From Cyanoderma ruficeps (taxonomy: Eukaryota; Chordata; Aves; Passeriformes; Timaliidae): DNA of 64,000 bases. The notes beneath the pieces were generated by a model. That model searched no databases. It was given only the letters and a program-made list of their open reading frames with translations, and had not been told where the DNA came from. A program made the position numbers and the translations under genes. Location of the stretch: assembly GCA_008694505.1 (NCBI GenBank), contig VZDJ01004378.1, positions 7,273,400 through 7,337,399 of the forward strand, written 5' to 3'. Numbering within the stretch: position 1 is the stretch's first letter; each line of letters starts with the position of its first letter. Positions 11,901 to 23,951 of the stretch are shown here, in pieces.

Positions 11901-12724
11901 AGCATTTTCTTAATAGCAGTGGTGATAAAAAACAAGAAGCCAGGAAGCAGTGGTGGAAAAATAGCCAATTTCCTTTTATGACTTGTTGTGAGACCTTGAA
12001 AATGGAGTCAGCAACAAGAAGTGAAATTTGACATTCAAGAGATCCTCAGGGAGGGAAGATGAGAGGGCATGCAATTATGGAGGAAGCTGAAATTTTTCCT
12101 AGAACTTAATAAACTATTTTTATTTTTAGAAAACCATCATAACACAGTAACTTTTTTCTAGAATGTTGAGTGTAAGAGAGGTTTTATGAGGCTGTTACAA
12201 GAAGTCAGCATAATTATGTACTGATGTGTAAAAGGAGGAAATTATTTATAACCATAAGCACAGACCAAATAGCTGATGTGAAGCCAGGTGATAATTGCTA
12301 AATTATATAAAGGCAAAGTTATTGTTATTATTATTGGTGGTGGTGACAATGATTAGTTGTTTTAGTTTGGCACATTCCAGGAGCCATTTTGCTAGACACA
12401 GTGTTCAAAATATTAAAAATGTTGTCTGTGCTAAGAATGAAATGCTTTAAGGTCCCACACTGTATTTTTCGCTTTCCCAAGTCAAGAAGATATATTTAAA
12501 AAAAACTGGGTAGCATCAGAAACTCATTAAAATCAGCTAACTGCAGAAGCATTTCTAAATTTTCATTGTGTATCTTCTATTCCCATAGTCCTGTTTTTTT
12601 CATTATCCTGGTTGTTTTAGCCACTGTAAATAGAAACTGCCATCAGCCTGAGATGCTGCTGCTCCTTTCTGCTGCACATAGAAGTGTGGGAACCTGTATT
12701 TCACGTACTTACAATGCTAGCAAC
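8969..12724. other. Unique sequence with a GC-richer patch at 9130-9450
   Basis: This is mainly unremarkable AT-rich sequence, with a poly-A run at 9590-9606. The patch at 9130-9450 is clearly richer in G+C than its flanks and leaves about 93 codons open on the minus strand from an upstream stop near 9432 to 9152. The translation contains GVWNGKLVHVAGAVFTICQI and was not recognised. No matching splice sites were identified, so it could be a decayed retrocopy or transposon fragment, or chance. Open frames at 11151-11447 and 11819-12031 on the plus strand are also unrecognised. Confidence 0.45.
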
Positions 12725-12906
12725 AAAGAACAGCTTGCCCAGAGAGGTTGTGGAGTCTCCCTCACTGGAGATATTCAAGAGTCCTCTGGACACAATCCTC
12801 TTCCGTGTCCTCTGGGATGGCCCTGCTCGAGCAGGGAGCTTGGACCAGATGATCCATCCACTGGGGTCCCTTCCAACTGGACCCATTTTGTGAATTCTGT
12901 GATCCC
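12725..12906 (+). mobile_element. CR1 LINE 3' end, about 180 bp
   Basis: This is the terminal 3' UTR of CR1. It opens with GAACAGCTTGCCCAGAGAGG, continues with 'ggagatattcaaga' and 'ccctgctcgagcaggg', then 'ttggaccagatgatc' and 'ggtcccttccaactgg', and ends in 'gtgaattctgtgat', the short octamer repeat typical of CR1 3' termini. CR1 copies are usually severely 5'-truncated, and this one keeps none of ORF2. Open frames across it, including a 139-codon frame at 12566-12985, are incidental. It diverges only moderately from the consensus that I recall, so it is probably the youngest CR1 piece in the window. Confidence 0.93.
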
Positions 12907-14830
12907 ATGGAAGGATGTTCCACTTCTCCAAAAGGACTACGACATGTTCCCAACTGCTGTGGAAAAACACCACCAAGTCTTCTGAAATGACACAAGTTCT
13001 AGGATGTTTGGATGTGCTAAATGCAAGACCCTTTCAAAATTTTATTCTCTTGAATACTATACAGCTAGAAATGTAGAAATGTGTAAAATGTACAATAATC
13101 AGATACAGGCTGGAGTATTATCTACAATCAGTGATATTCTGTGAACAATTTATTTTTTGGCAATGCTTGCAGTGATGACACAACACTAGGAAGAAACTTT
13201 GGGATGCACACTGGAATCCAAGCAGGCAGAATCTGATTTTCTTCCCCAGTAGGCTTTGCTGGTGCTGTAAGCAATCTAAGTTGGAACTAATTCTTACCAG
13301 GTATTTGAACAGAGGCCATCAGAAGGGGGCTGATTTCAGGAGAGACCCTAAATGTGCTACTGTAATGAAACCAGTAAAATTAATATGCACTTACTTGTGG
13401 CTTTGCCAAGCATGAGCATGACAGCTATGTCCAATTCTTACCATCTGCTTCACTGGAAATAAAACTAAGAATGTACAGAATGAAAATGTACAGAACATTT
13501 TAAAATCCCTTAAAACATATTTAGGCAACAAAATCCATAATACAAAACTTATTTCAAGGACCGAAAAGGACAATATTTCCAGAAGTTTTCTGAGGTTATA
13601 TTTTTCACAGAAAAAATCTAGTACTCTACACCATGTATATTGCCATAATAAGATCTTTTGCAATATGGGTATTTCAAATACACATGGTATACTAAAAATG
13701 TAAATTATCATAAATATACCTCACATAAAATAAATACTCTGTGGTGTGCAAGATGTTGGCATTGTGCTAAAGCATGCTGCAAATAAAGTGAATGTGATAT
13801 TTAAGATATATATATAGGTTCATATCAAGTTTCTGTAAAAATAACATAAAGTCTCATTCAAAACGTCTTCAGGGAAAAAGCAGAATATTAATTTTCATGG
13901 TACTTCATTCCAGTATTTTCATAAGTATTATATGCCTAGGTCTATATAAAAACACTGTTACATACTAGGACCAATATAGTTGAAAGCCTTTCATGAATTG
14001 AATAGAAATCTTTCCACCCCCAAAGTGCCAAATAACGAGTCAGCTCAGATGAATGGTAAAAAAGCATAATTATGAGGGTATTCTAATACCTGCAATGAAT
14101 TTATCTTTGAAAGCTTTTCATTGTTTGCATGCTATATTCCACTTATAAATAAAATTTTATAGGGTGCTGTATACCTCAAAAAGGGTATTTAAACTTCAAA
14201 GAAATGTATGTTTATTATGTTACCATGGACACAGTACTGCAGAAGTGTGTACAGTTGTGATGGCCAAACCCCCCATATTTATAGAGTGTGAAAATATGAA
14301 TTATTGTTTTCTTTACTCACAGCATTAGTTTAATTGTGCTTTTACATTTTCTAGTAAAATTTTCACAGGGACCTATAATCTGACAAACCAAGTTAAAGAC
14401 AGTGCTCAACACTAGGCCTTTTACCTGAGCTTAACAATTACTAATATATTAAAAATGTACCCCAAACATGTTATCCATCATGGATAACATATTTTGAAGG
14501 AACACCATCAGTATTAAAATAAGCAATGACAGTCTCACCTGTGACCCTGAAATATCAAACTGGGAAAAAAACAGCCAAATGGTCTTCAAGGAGAGATCTA
14601 CTGTTTTCTCCTGATCCTGCATTTCAAACCACTCAGGTGCATTCCTAGGCTTGTGCAGACTATTTCTGCAACCCAGGCACACCCAGTTTTGCCTTTATAA
14701 TCCAGATAAAGGGCTATGGCCTATCTCTAAGGCAGTATTACACCTAATTCCTTTTTCTTAAATAATAATTTCCTTATACTCAGCACAGCACATTCATCAG
14801 CACAGATCAGATCACCCTCCCTTTTTACAG
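12907..14830. other. Unique AT-rich sequence
   Basis: No gene seen. A short (TA)n run lies at about 13808-13816. The part at about 14030-14160 looks like conserved non-coding DNA, with the motifs 'gagtcagctcagatgaatgg' and 'agcataattatgag'. The exact palindrome at 14468-14490 is listed separately. Confidence 0.5.
14468..14490. repeat. Exact palindrome with 11-bp arms
   Basis: ATGTTATCCAT at 14468-14478 is followed by a single C and then by its exact reverse complement ATGGATAACAT at 14480-14490. Arms of 11 with a one-base centre are unlikely by chance at any given place. It contains two TATCC/GGATA half-sites in inverted orientation, so a dimeric binding site is possible. There is no direct evidence for a function. 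Confidence 0.7.
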
Positions 14831-15925
14831 CATCACTTAGATAGGTAGGGATGCCAGGAGGTCTTTTGTCTCTGCTCAGAGCAGGGTTAACACAAAATGA
14901 AGACCTATTTAATAGGTCAGGACTTCGTCCACTCTTAAATGTCTCCAAGAACATAGATACTGTAACTTTGATGATACTGCACCAGTGCTTAATTGTGCTC
15001 ATAACATCAGAAACTCTCATGCTTCTATTTACATGCGCTGTTTCTCATTCTCCCACTGTGCACTTCAGTAAAGAGCCTGCCTCTGTACTCTTAGTAGTCC
15101 CTAAAGTCCCCTGGAACAACAACACTTGAACAAGCTGAACAAGCTCATCTGCCTCAGCCTTCCCTCACAGGATTTTGGCCACCTTGATGGCTCTTTGCTG
15201 AATTTGCTCCAGCTGATCAGCATCTCTTTCCTGTACTTAGGGGCTGACAACTGAACATGGTATTCCAGAAACTCTCAAATAAGCAACATGCTGAAGTGAT
15301 TAAGCTCTTCCCTCAGTCTAGTGGCTACAATCCTATTTTTACAGCCAAGTACATTGTCAGCCCTCATCACAGCCAGGTGGAACTCATATCTAGTTTACTG
15401 TCCAGCAGGACTGTCAGGGGCTTTCCATCTGAGCCGGTACCCAGGCAGTCAGTCAGTGCCCAGCCTGCACTGGCGCAGGGGGTTAGTCTCTCACAAGTTC
15501 ACAACTTTCCATTTATCCGAGTTCAGTACTGTGAGGCTCCTGTTGGCACATTTGTGTAGCTTGGCAAGTCCATCTGGACAGCATCTCTGCCCTCATGAGT
15601 AGCCATAATGCCCCCAGAAGCTGTCATATGCAAACTTGATGATGGTGCCTTCTGTCTTCTCCTCTAAGTCATTGGTAAAATATTAAACACAATCAGTCTC
15701 AGGATAGACCCCTTAGAAGATTAACTTGTGACTAGTCACCCAAGGCACAACATGGATGGTGGACCTCTGCACTTTGACCAGTGATCCAGCTGACTTTTCC
15801 CTTACCTAATAGTCTACCCATCAAGACTAATGTCCAGTTGTGATAAAAAGGTGGGAGACCATATCAAAATTCTGAATTCAAAGGGGATGCCATCAATCCA
15901 CTACAAAAATCTGATTAATTTCTAC
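14831..15925 (-). mobile_element. Antisense CR1 LINE, 3' part of ORF2 plus 3' UTR, very old
   Basis: Read on the minus strand, this is the last 1.1 kb of a CR1 element: the C-terminal reverse-transcriptase region followed by the 3' UTR, with the 3' terminus at about 14831. In plus-strand order the recognisable blocks are: GGTAGGGATGCCAGGAGGTC near 14845 and 'ctgctcagagcagggtta', the 3' UTR; 'gtctccaagaacatagatactg' near 14940; 'ctgaacaagctc...gcctcagcc' near 15133; 'ggggctgacaactgaacatgg' near 15240; 'gtctcaggataga' near 15696; and 'ggtgggagaccatatcaaaa' near 15850, all antisense to CR1. It is broken by many substitutions and small indels, so no long minus-strand reading frame survives. The 5' boundary near 15925 is approximate. 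Open frames on the plus strand at 14851-15129, 15257-15559 and 15321-15602 are shadows. Confidence 0.85.
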
Positions 15926-18900
15926 AGCAGAAATATTTGGATATCATGTTTTCAACCTCATTTGTGTATTCCTTCCTTCTTTGTGTCAGCTGCACGACAT
16001 GATAAGAAGTTCCCCTTTTGAGCCATGTTCCATCAACCACAGATCTTGTACAGTCTGAAATTTTGATTAAACCACTTCACCTCCTACTTTCTGATATAAC
16101 CAGGGAGAAATCATAAAATCCACCTGAATATTCAGAGATTGATTTCATTTGGCTACTCTTCCAGCCCTCTGGTGACTACTTTTCCAAATATGTGGATGAC
16201 TGATTTTGCAGAATTGCTATCAGAAAACAAAGGCTGCGCTTGCACTTAGGGTATGGATAGCAGGGATGGTATGTTTCATTAGGGACAGAATGCAGCTTCA
16301 AGTACAGAGGAGACAGAGATTTTCACCAAAGCAGTGGCAGATTCCTGGAAGATAAACTAAGTTGTTAATTCAAGATCCACATTTCCCACACTGAAGCATT
16401 TGCTCATCTGCCTACAATTCCCCAGAACATTTAATCACTTTCATTCTCAAAAACCTATGTACATATTTAATTGCTTGATGGATCAGGGCCTTAACTGAAT
16501 AGGGCAAAGCTGCAATGCAGTGGAATGACTAGGACACCTGAGGCTGTAGGACTCATCTCATCCAACATTAGACATCCAACATTTATAACAAAAGCATATG
16601 TCTCAGCTAGTTACTATAGCCCCCGTTCATAATTAATGGAGAGAAATAGACACTTCTAGGGTGCAATTCATCAGTCTTATTTTAAACATCTGCTTTAGGA
16701 AGAGATGAATTACATCTGTCAGGTGCATATTTTTCCCTGCTGGTTATAAAGACGACCAAGGTAGCTACCTCACAGGCGGCATCTTTATTTTAATCCTGAC
16801 AAAAATAAAGTCTGAATGGACTGAGAGAGCTATAGAACACACCCCCAGCAACTTGTAATTTGCCTCTGACTCTTATTCTGATTCTTGATTCCTAACTTTT
16901 GCTGCTACCTGATGCAATCTGGTCTGTAGTTCTTAGTACATTTTCCATCTTGCTTGCCCAAGTATTTGACCCCACCTGGCCTGCACTGCCTATTCCTGTT
17001 TCTGTCCCCTCACCTCAGACTTAAAATCCCAGTAACCCTAACCTTTGTCTGAACCTGTGTTAAGCAAAACCTTCTGCCTTGCCTCTTAGGCTTAGAATAT
17101 ACAGATGCCTTGTCTTCGGGGCTTTCCTCTCTAGATTTTCTATCTAAACCCTAGCACTAAGATTCCTTCCCACTCCTGAAATTGATCTTTCTTAACCACA
17201 AGGTCCAGCTTGCACGTCCATCTCATTTCCAGCCCTGTTTAGCAGCCCTATCTAGCCATCTTCTATTTATAGTAATTAAGATGTCAGCCTTTGGAGTAGC
17301 TTTTGCCATGTAACTTTAGCTGTGCTATAAATTACAATATGATTCCATGAATATGGCTATTAAATGTTCATATAATAGAAGTACAAAAGTAATACAGACC
17401 GTGAATGGAGCAATGCACTTAATGGGCATTGAGCATAGGGACAAACCTTAGTAGCTGGATATCCATCCAGACACAAACAATACATAGCTACTGATGTTCA
17501 GATATTGATCTTCTCCTGAAAACCTTTAGTCATTTTTCCAAAAATAGTCTCATAATTTTCTTCTTGTGACCTCCATAGCAGTTCAGTCTTTACCCATGCA
17601 AGTTTCTCTCCAGTCTTTTTTTACCTAGCATTCTCTACCACTTAGTATCAGTAAAGCTGAAATTGTTTGAGCAACTCTGTACCGTGTTCCCTGAGTTCAG
17701 CAAACACTTAACCCCAGACAAAGCCCTCTTTAGGAAGTTCACATGTGCTTTATTCTATCAATCTGGACTGCCAGCTGGAGCATCAGCTTTTTCAATAGCA
17801 ACCAGCTTCTGATGAAGAGCAAATAAAATGCTGATATTTGCAGATGGACTTCTATTTAGTTTGAGTGGCATCTCCTTACAGTTAGTAACTGGGTGATTGA
17901 AACCCTCCATAATCTCAGTAAAGCAGCCATTTACTACACTCCCCATAAAACTGCTTTGCTATAGTACCCAATGAAAACATTAATATTTACTAGCTCTTAG
18001 AGTAAGCAGAGATTATGCTAAATTATGAAATTCAAAATAATTCAAATTATTTTGTCTATTATCTTTAATGAAAACCCTACAGATTGTTAAATGCAATTGC
18101 AATGAAATAAAGGAGAAGGGGGTATAGTGAAACACACATTCTCCATCCTTGCAAGTGATAATAGTGCCATAGTAATCTATTCATTAGTGACCCTCTCTCC
18201 ACCCTCAAAATTACACATGTATGTGCTTTTCTTTGTCTGATCAGTAAACTTCTAAACAAGAGTCATTAAAAAATCACAAAAAATTAAGCTATAGGAAATG
18301 AAAAATTAATTTTTAGGAACACCTCAAATGCACCAACCCCCATTTCCCTTCAAAAAAGTGAACAGAGAAAAACCCCAAGCAAGTTTATTCTTTGTAATAT
18401 GCCTTTTGTTATTAGCATCCAAAGGGCCTCTGCTATTGCCCTTTTCAAACACTTGAGTATGTTAATGTCCATAATGGTGACCTAATCAGTTTAGGTGTAT
18501 CATCCAAACAGTTTCACAGAAGCAATTGAGAGAATATCTTTGAGGACTTGCAAATGTAGTGTGCTTCAGCATGTCTGCAGAGCAGGCCAGAGTGTGACAG
18601 ATGGCAGCGATGTTGCACTCCTTCTTGAAAGCTACTGATCTCTTGTATAAAATCACATTCTAATACAGGACTTCATTTGGTATTTAAATGGATAAAGCAC
18701 GGGAGCATTGTTAGATTTAAGTTCCGTTAGGAGCTGGGAGATATTCTTCACATAAAACCCCCAATTTTGAGCTTGGAGTCAGAAGTTATACCCACAAAAT
18801 ATAACTTAGTACAGCTTGCTGGCAAGGCATAAAGCTGTGTAAAAAATCAGGGCTTGAATTTTTGCCCCACATATGACAGTAAATGTCTTGGATGTGGGAG

Positions 18901-21900
18901 CATGAGAAAATTCAACCTAAACTGGAAATGGTTGATTTTAAAAGAATAGAACATAAAAAAATTGCTTACAACACCTTTTCTTTTTCTTTTACATTAATTA
19001 AAAGAAATTATAGTTATTTAACAATAATCTATGGAAGTGGTCTAGGATGATACTCTGATTTTATGCAAAAATGGCTGAAGAATTTGGTATTGATGAGGAG
19101 CAAAGCCATGTGCTAAGAACTTTCACTCATTTTGCCAGCAGTGACTAACAAAATTAATAAAGGTCAAAGTTTTAGTAGGAAGCACATTACCGTCTTTTAT
19201 CTTGTGCACATAGTTAAGAAACACCAGCACTGAATTAAAAAAAATCTTGATAAAAATACTCTAGCTTTCAGCACTTCGCTAGGTTCTTCAAAACATGTTT
19301 TAATGTGAGGAGGCAAAACTAAATCCAGAAACAGATGTTCTTCCTTCCTCTAATTCAAGTTCCTCCCACTCTATACAGAGATTACTTTTCAAACACCATG
19401 TCTTTTGTTCATTGGTGAGGAAACGAAAACCTCATCAGACAATAATATATTCATAATTGACAATAATAACAATGAAATGGAGACACTACAATGGGAAAAC
19501 ACCTTTCTAGGAGAACAATTATGTAAAATATCTAAGGCTTGAAATTCTTTTTCTTCTCTTAGGTTTATTTATGGCTCTGCACTTTTTAATGAAGGGGGCA
19601 TTTGGATTGGTTGAAGCCATGGGCAAAATACCCAGTGGAATCACAGTGAAGGTGAAAATGGCATCTGCCTCCACTGAGTTTCATGTATTGCTTTTATGGC
19701 CCTCACATGTAGCTCTAATACCTTGTATGTTTTTAATCTCATATAATGTGAAGCCTGTTGTGCAGTGTGTTGCATCCCATGCACCTCCACGCCATGGAAA
19801 GCAGCACAAAGGCACATAGGAGTGTTTAGAAGACACAAAAGCCAGCTGCAGCAGAAGTGAGGACTATGGAAAATGGAGAGGGCCCTTCCTGGTACCTTCT
19901 CACTGACACTGCCCAGGGGTGTGTCCAAGCCTCACCCAGGCAGCTCCAGTGAGTATGGCCTAAAAAGCCATGGGGTCAAACAGGATCCAAGACCACCCAT
20001 GCAGTGCCTGCACTATCTCCCTCATCCTGTTTTGTTTAGATGCACAAAGTCTAAGAGTATGAGTTCTTAATTTTTTTAAGGTACCTTCCTCTTTCATTTG
20101 TACTTGTAAAAATTTTACACTTCTGTGCTAAATTAACAATGAAATTATCTTCTAGAGCTTCTTTCAGACAAATAAAAATGTGTCAAGGTCTATTTTGCCA
20201 ATGATGATACCTATTTTCAAAAGGACTTGTTGAATTATCTTTAAGATACCGACATTTAACAACACAAGGCAGAATCCCAGTCTGTGAACTGCTTTTCTCC
20301 CCCTTGCACATAGACTTTCAAAGAAGTTCAGCATTTTCTGAATGGTATACTTCATGGCCTTCAGGGCTCTGTATGGATTTGCAGTGTGGCCTTGCAGTAG
20401 GTCTGCATAACAAAACAGCTGATGTAGAGAACCTCACATACACACTGCAAATACTTCAATGAGAAGTTAATTTAGACCAGTTCTTGTATAGCTCAAGGGT
20501 TCAACACCTGTCTGCAGTAATTATGCTTTCAGTCTGCCTTTGGAGAACATAATCCAGTTTAGTTCCATCCTAAAGGAGTCCAGTTTATATTTTCCAAAAT
20601 GACTACATGATGTCAACAATCCTTTTTTTAAACCCATAAAACAATTACACTTCAGGATACAGATGAACAGTTTCAATCAAATTACTTCATTTTGCAGGTG
20701 AATAAAATTAGCAAAAATGCCAGTCGACTGGGTTTTATTGTGTTTTTATTTAAATTACTTTGCTTGTCAGGGACTATATTATTTTGCTAACAGTTAATTT
20801 TAATTTAGGTCTTTCTGATGGAATAGAGAGGAAAAGGTAGGTAGGTCTTACTACCTGACAAACAGTGTAGTACTTTCCCCCACTCAACACTTTATCTCTT
20901 CTCTTTGCTCAGTGAAAGGATGTCACTCATGCTGTCTGGTCCCAAATTTCCATACCCAAAATAAAATGAGTATGTAGCCAGTCTGCCCATGAGAGAACTA
21001 CAGGCTGAGAAGCAGGCTAGTGGTAAGGAGGTCCAACAATGCAAATATCTTCAGGGGTCCAAGACCTTTCAGATGTACCATCTGGTTCCTTTAATGGCAA
21101 AGTGATTTAGTTAATTTTTAAATTTTAGAAATAGAAATTTTTCTTTACTTGAAATTTCAAATCTCATTTAAACACAAGCATGGGACTTCTTTCAACTGGT
21201 GAAAGGAATTTTTGTTTTGCAAATAATCATCTGAGATGTTTTCATATAATTTAAACCAGCATAGCTCCTAGGTTTTGTATAAAAGTACAAACAAACAAGA
21301 AATAACTACGCTGAAAATTGTACTCTCACCCAATGGTATCATTTTACCCACGTGCTCTTGTCTCTCACACTCTGGAACAGCACCTTACACTGTTAAACAT
21401 ATTTTCTGCAATCACCACTGCTGAGAAACAGTTGGATGCTTCAGTTCTCTCAGCTCTTCAGTTGCTTTTATTCTTTTAGCTACATGCCATTATCATGAAT
21501 TATCTGATTTCAAAGACCAGAAAATGTCTCCTTTTGTAATAAAGCTGTTCAAGCTATTTAAAATGTGTTTTCCAGATTATCAAGCATTTTGTCACGTTAG
21601 AATCTAATACAGATAAGCCACAGCTTCATCAAGTTTTATCTTGCCCAAACTGAGCCAAGGGCAGGCTGACTCACTGACTAGTAATAGGAAGCATAGCTTT
21701 TCATCTCAATGTCACAAGCTGAAATTCAGCAAAGGTCATCAATGATAACCAACTGAGTTTTTGATGGCCTTATGAAATTAGCTGATGATCTAGGTACAGT
21801 GACTAGTGGACAGGTGTTCTTATTATAAAAACCATTATACCAATCGATAACCTCTCTTCCTAGACTCAACTGAGAAATTATGAGCTAAACGAGGCACAGG

Positions 21901-22899
21901 TGCTCAACCACTTCCTCACATCAACAACTGGCGCCTGAAAAAGAAGTTTAAGGGCATATTGCCAGGGATTAAGTGTGTCCCACCTATTGTGAAACTGAAA
22001 GACTTCAGACACTTAACCTATTAGTCTATTACCTTTCTTCAATTCCATGCTATTTCAAATTTTGTTTTAGGATAAAAAAAGAAATAAAAGGCACTGACTC
22101 AATATAAAATTCAAATCAACCTAAACCATCAGGGCTAATTAAAACATTCCACAGTAAGACAGAAAATAATGGGTGCAATAATATATAGTTGAACAGTATA
22201 ATTTTATAAGCCTCTACTAGTATCAAATTCTTGCTGTTCTGATGCATTTTCCATGTAAGTCCTTTTCAGTGGAAACCAAGACGTCTGTGTCGTATGAGAA
22301 GAGACATGCTATGGAGTTGCTTGCTGCAGCTCAATTTTAAATTCTATTTAAAAGAAGATATCTTCATTAAAAGGAATTATAGAAAAAAATTATCTCCCCC
22401 TTTTAGAGAAAAATTTCTTCTGTTTCTGTCAAATGTCATTTTAAAATAGTTATTTCTACTTGCCATGTACTCAGCATTGGAAGTTATTTTTCAAGTTAAT
22501 TTTACAAATTCAGTTAATTATCAGCCCTTTTAGACTAATAAAAAAGAAATTCTAAAGAGAGATACTGCCAAGGTTGGCTCTGGATGCCAGAAACTCATTG
22601 CTTCTTCCTGAAACAAGCAGAATACATAACACTTTAGCAATTTTTCCTGCTCTGTACTTAAACCAGATTTCCCTGGGGCTTACAAAACTCGTACTTTTAG
22701 TGGAGACTTTTAGCTCATTCATCAAACACATGATATAAACCACTCTGTTATGCACCTTCAAATCAAAAAAGATGAAAAAGAAAGAAGAAAGAAAGGTGCA
22801 TACAAAGGTAAGAGTGCTTACTGAAGGACATGTTTCTTAGTGCTTGGCTGTACAAAAACATGTTCACACAAACAACTGTCGCAGCAATTATTTATGATT
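15926..22899. other. Long unique stretch with traces of old repeats
   Basis: No gene is supported. At 16655-16720 GTGCAATTCATC is answered by an imperfect reverse complement, GATGAATTACATC, resembling an old sauropsid palindromic repeat. At about 16860-17250 the strand is pyrimidine-rich with degenerate CTGACTC/CCTAACC-like words, similar in style to decayed LTR or minisatellite sequence, but no unit could be aligned. A good acceptor-like tract precedes 19562, but all downstream frames stop quickly or lack a recognisable domain. The remainder, including 17.3-22.9 kb, shows nothing beyond AT-rich single-copy sequence. Confidence 0.5.
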
Positions 22900-23360
22900 A
22901 AAAAACATGGGAATGTTGTGGTGACTTTGCATTAGAAGTCTAGTATATGTCAATTGTTTTATTCATGATAAACAGATCATTTAGTTGGAAAAATCCCATC
23001 TGCCTAGCTATATCTCTTATTATTTATGAGAACCATGTTTAGGAATGCAGGCAGCACATGTGCATAATTAATCCTGAAGAGAATTAGACATTGTTTGATT
23101 CACAGCTGAATGCAATTAGCATTAGGAAGTTTACATATGTTGGCAATAACACAGATTAGCAACTAAAGTGCTTGTTAAAAAATTTAACCTGAGGCTGCTG
23201 GATCAGACCTCTCTTAATGATGCTTTAAATGTTGTTGATGAAGTAATAATCAATTTTGTTTTATAAATAGTAAATCAAGAATTTAGGTCTAATTAGCTGT
23301 GCTACAGATCACTTCACTTACATATCCAATGTACATGTGACGTGTACTGTGAACTTTCTC
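22900..23360. promoter_or_regulatory. Candidate conserved enhancer block
   Basis: This stretch is repeat-free and packed with developmental transcription-factor cores: TTTATGATTAAA, CATAATTAATCC, 'gcaattagcattag', 'ggtctaattagctg' and several CATNTG E-box-like words such as 'gcacatgtgc'. Such density is typical of vertebrate conserved non-coding elements. It lies 0.4-0.9 kb upstream of a TATA-type promoter candidate in the same orientation. This is an inference from composition only, since cross-species conservation cannot be seen in a single sequence. Confidence 0.35.
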
Positions 23361-23559
23361 TGAGTCTGGTGTGCAAACAGTTGTTAAGGGAAAGATGCAA
23401 TCCCTTCTGTATTAAAAAAAGAAAGAAAAAAAGTCACAGATGGGGAAGAATGAGATGTCTGTGATGGGAATGACTCTATGCTCCTGGCACTCAAGAAGGA
23501 AAGAGCTTTTCCTTTGTTATTTCAGAGCTTTTTAACTGAAAGATGAAGAAACAATGCCT

Positions 23560-23795
23560 TGTCTGCCTTTTTAAAATATAATAATTAGATTATAGTTCAC
23601 AGTCTGTGAAATGAAGCTCTCTAATGGAGAGGGAGGAGAAAGAGAGAATATAAGTGATGAAAGTGAGGAGGCAAAGTAAAATTGAGCTGTAATTGTTTTC
23701 ACTTCAACTTCAAGAAGTTCAACATTAATTAAAATGTTTCTGCACCACTCACCACCAGATTGGCATAAAAGAGGGCTGGCTGGTATGTGCAGCTG
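23560..23795 (+). promoter_or_regulatory. Candidate TATA promoter
   Basis: A TATA-like CATAAAAG lies at 23764-23771, directly preceded by ATTGG (an inverted CCAAT word) at 23759-23763. Transcription would start about 25-30 bases on, near 23795. Upstream are a perfect inverted repeat AACTTCAAGAAGTT at 23706-23719, which contains the heat-shock-element dimer core TTCnnGAA, plus a purine-rich stretch (23624-23675) and TAAT cores. A strong splice donor follows at 23951/23952, which is the arrangement expected of a promoter plus first non-coding exon. There is no CpG island, so a tissue-restricted or alternative promoter would be expected. CCAAT immediately next to TATA is unusual. Confidence 0.35.
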
Positions 23796-23951
23796 CTGAC
23801 TGGCAGGGATGTCAGCAAGGCAAAGCCAGGAAGATTGCAGTTACACACACACACACTCCCCTGACACACAGACAGATATTCTAAAGACGACGTTGCAATT
23901 AGAGCAAGCAGTACTGGTTTTATTCAAGGAGTAGGTCATAATTCCTCCCAG
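23795..23951 (+). other. Candidate first exon (5' UTR) ending at a strong donor
   Basis: The interval runs from the position expected for a start site below the TATA word to CCCAG|GTAAGA at 23951/23952. It contains an ATG at 23809 that opens 41 codons before TAG at 23932-23934. The whole frame lies within the exon, so it would be an upstream ORF, not a main coding start. A short (CA)n tract sits at 23843-23856. No known gene was recognised. The 3' partner exon would lie outside the window or was missed. RNA evidence is needed before this is treated as a gene. Confidence 0.3.

Noticed and set aside
12566..12985. 139-codon plus-strand frame and overlapping frames on both strands
   Set aside because: It crosses the CR1 3' UTR, which is non-coding. 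The open frames are incidental.
16860..17250. Pyrimidine-rich stretch as a decayed tandem satellite
   Set aside because: CTGACTC/CCTAACC-like words recur, but no constant period or unit could be aligned by eye.
19562..19650. Exon candidate after a good acceptor (TTTTTCTTCTCTTAG), ending before GTGAAA
   Set aside because: The donor is poor, two frames contain early stops, and the remaining frame gives an unrecognised peptide. The evidence is weaker than for the other exon candidates.
21940..21965. TGGCGCCTGAAAAAG, resembling a retroviral lysine-tRNA primer-binding site
   Set aside because: No LTR end with a matching family precedes it and no gag-like sequence follows. The match fades after about 11 bases, so chance is likelier.
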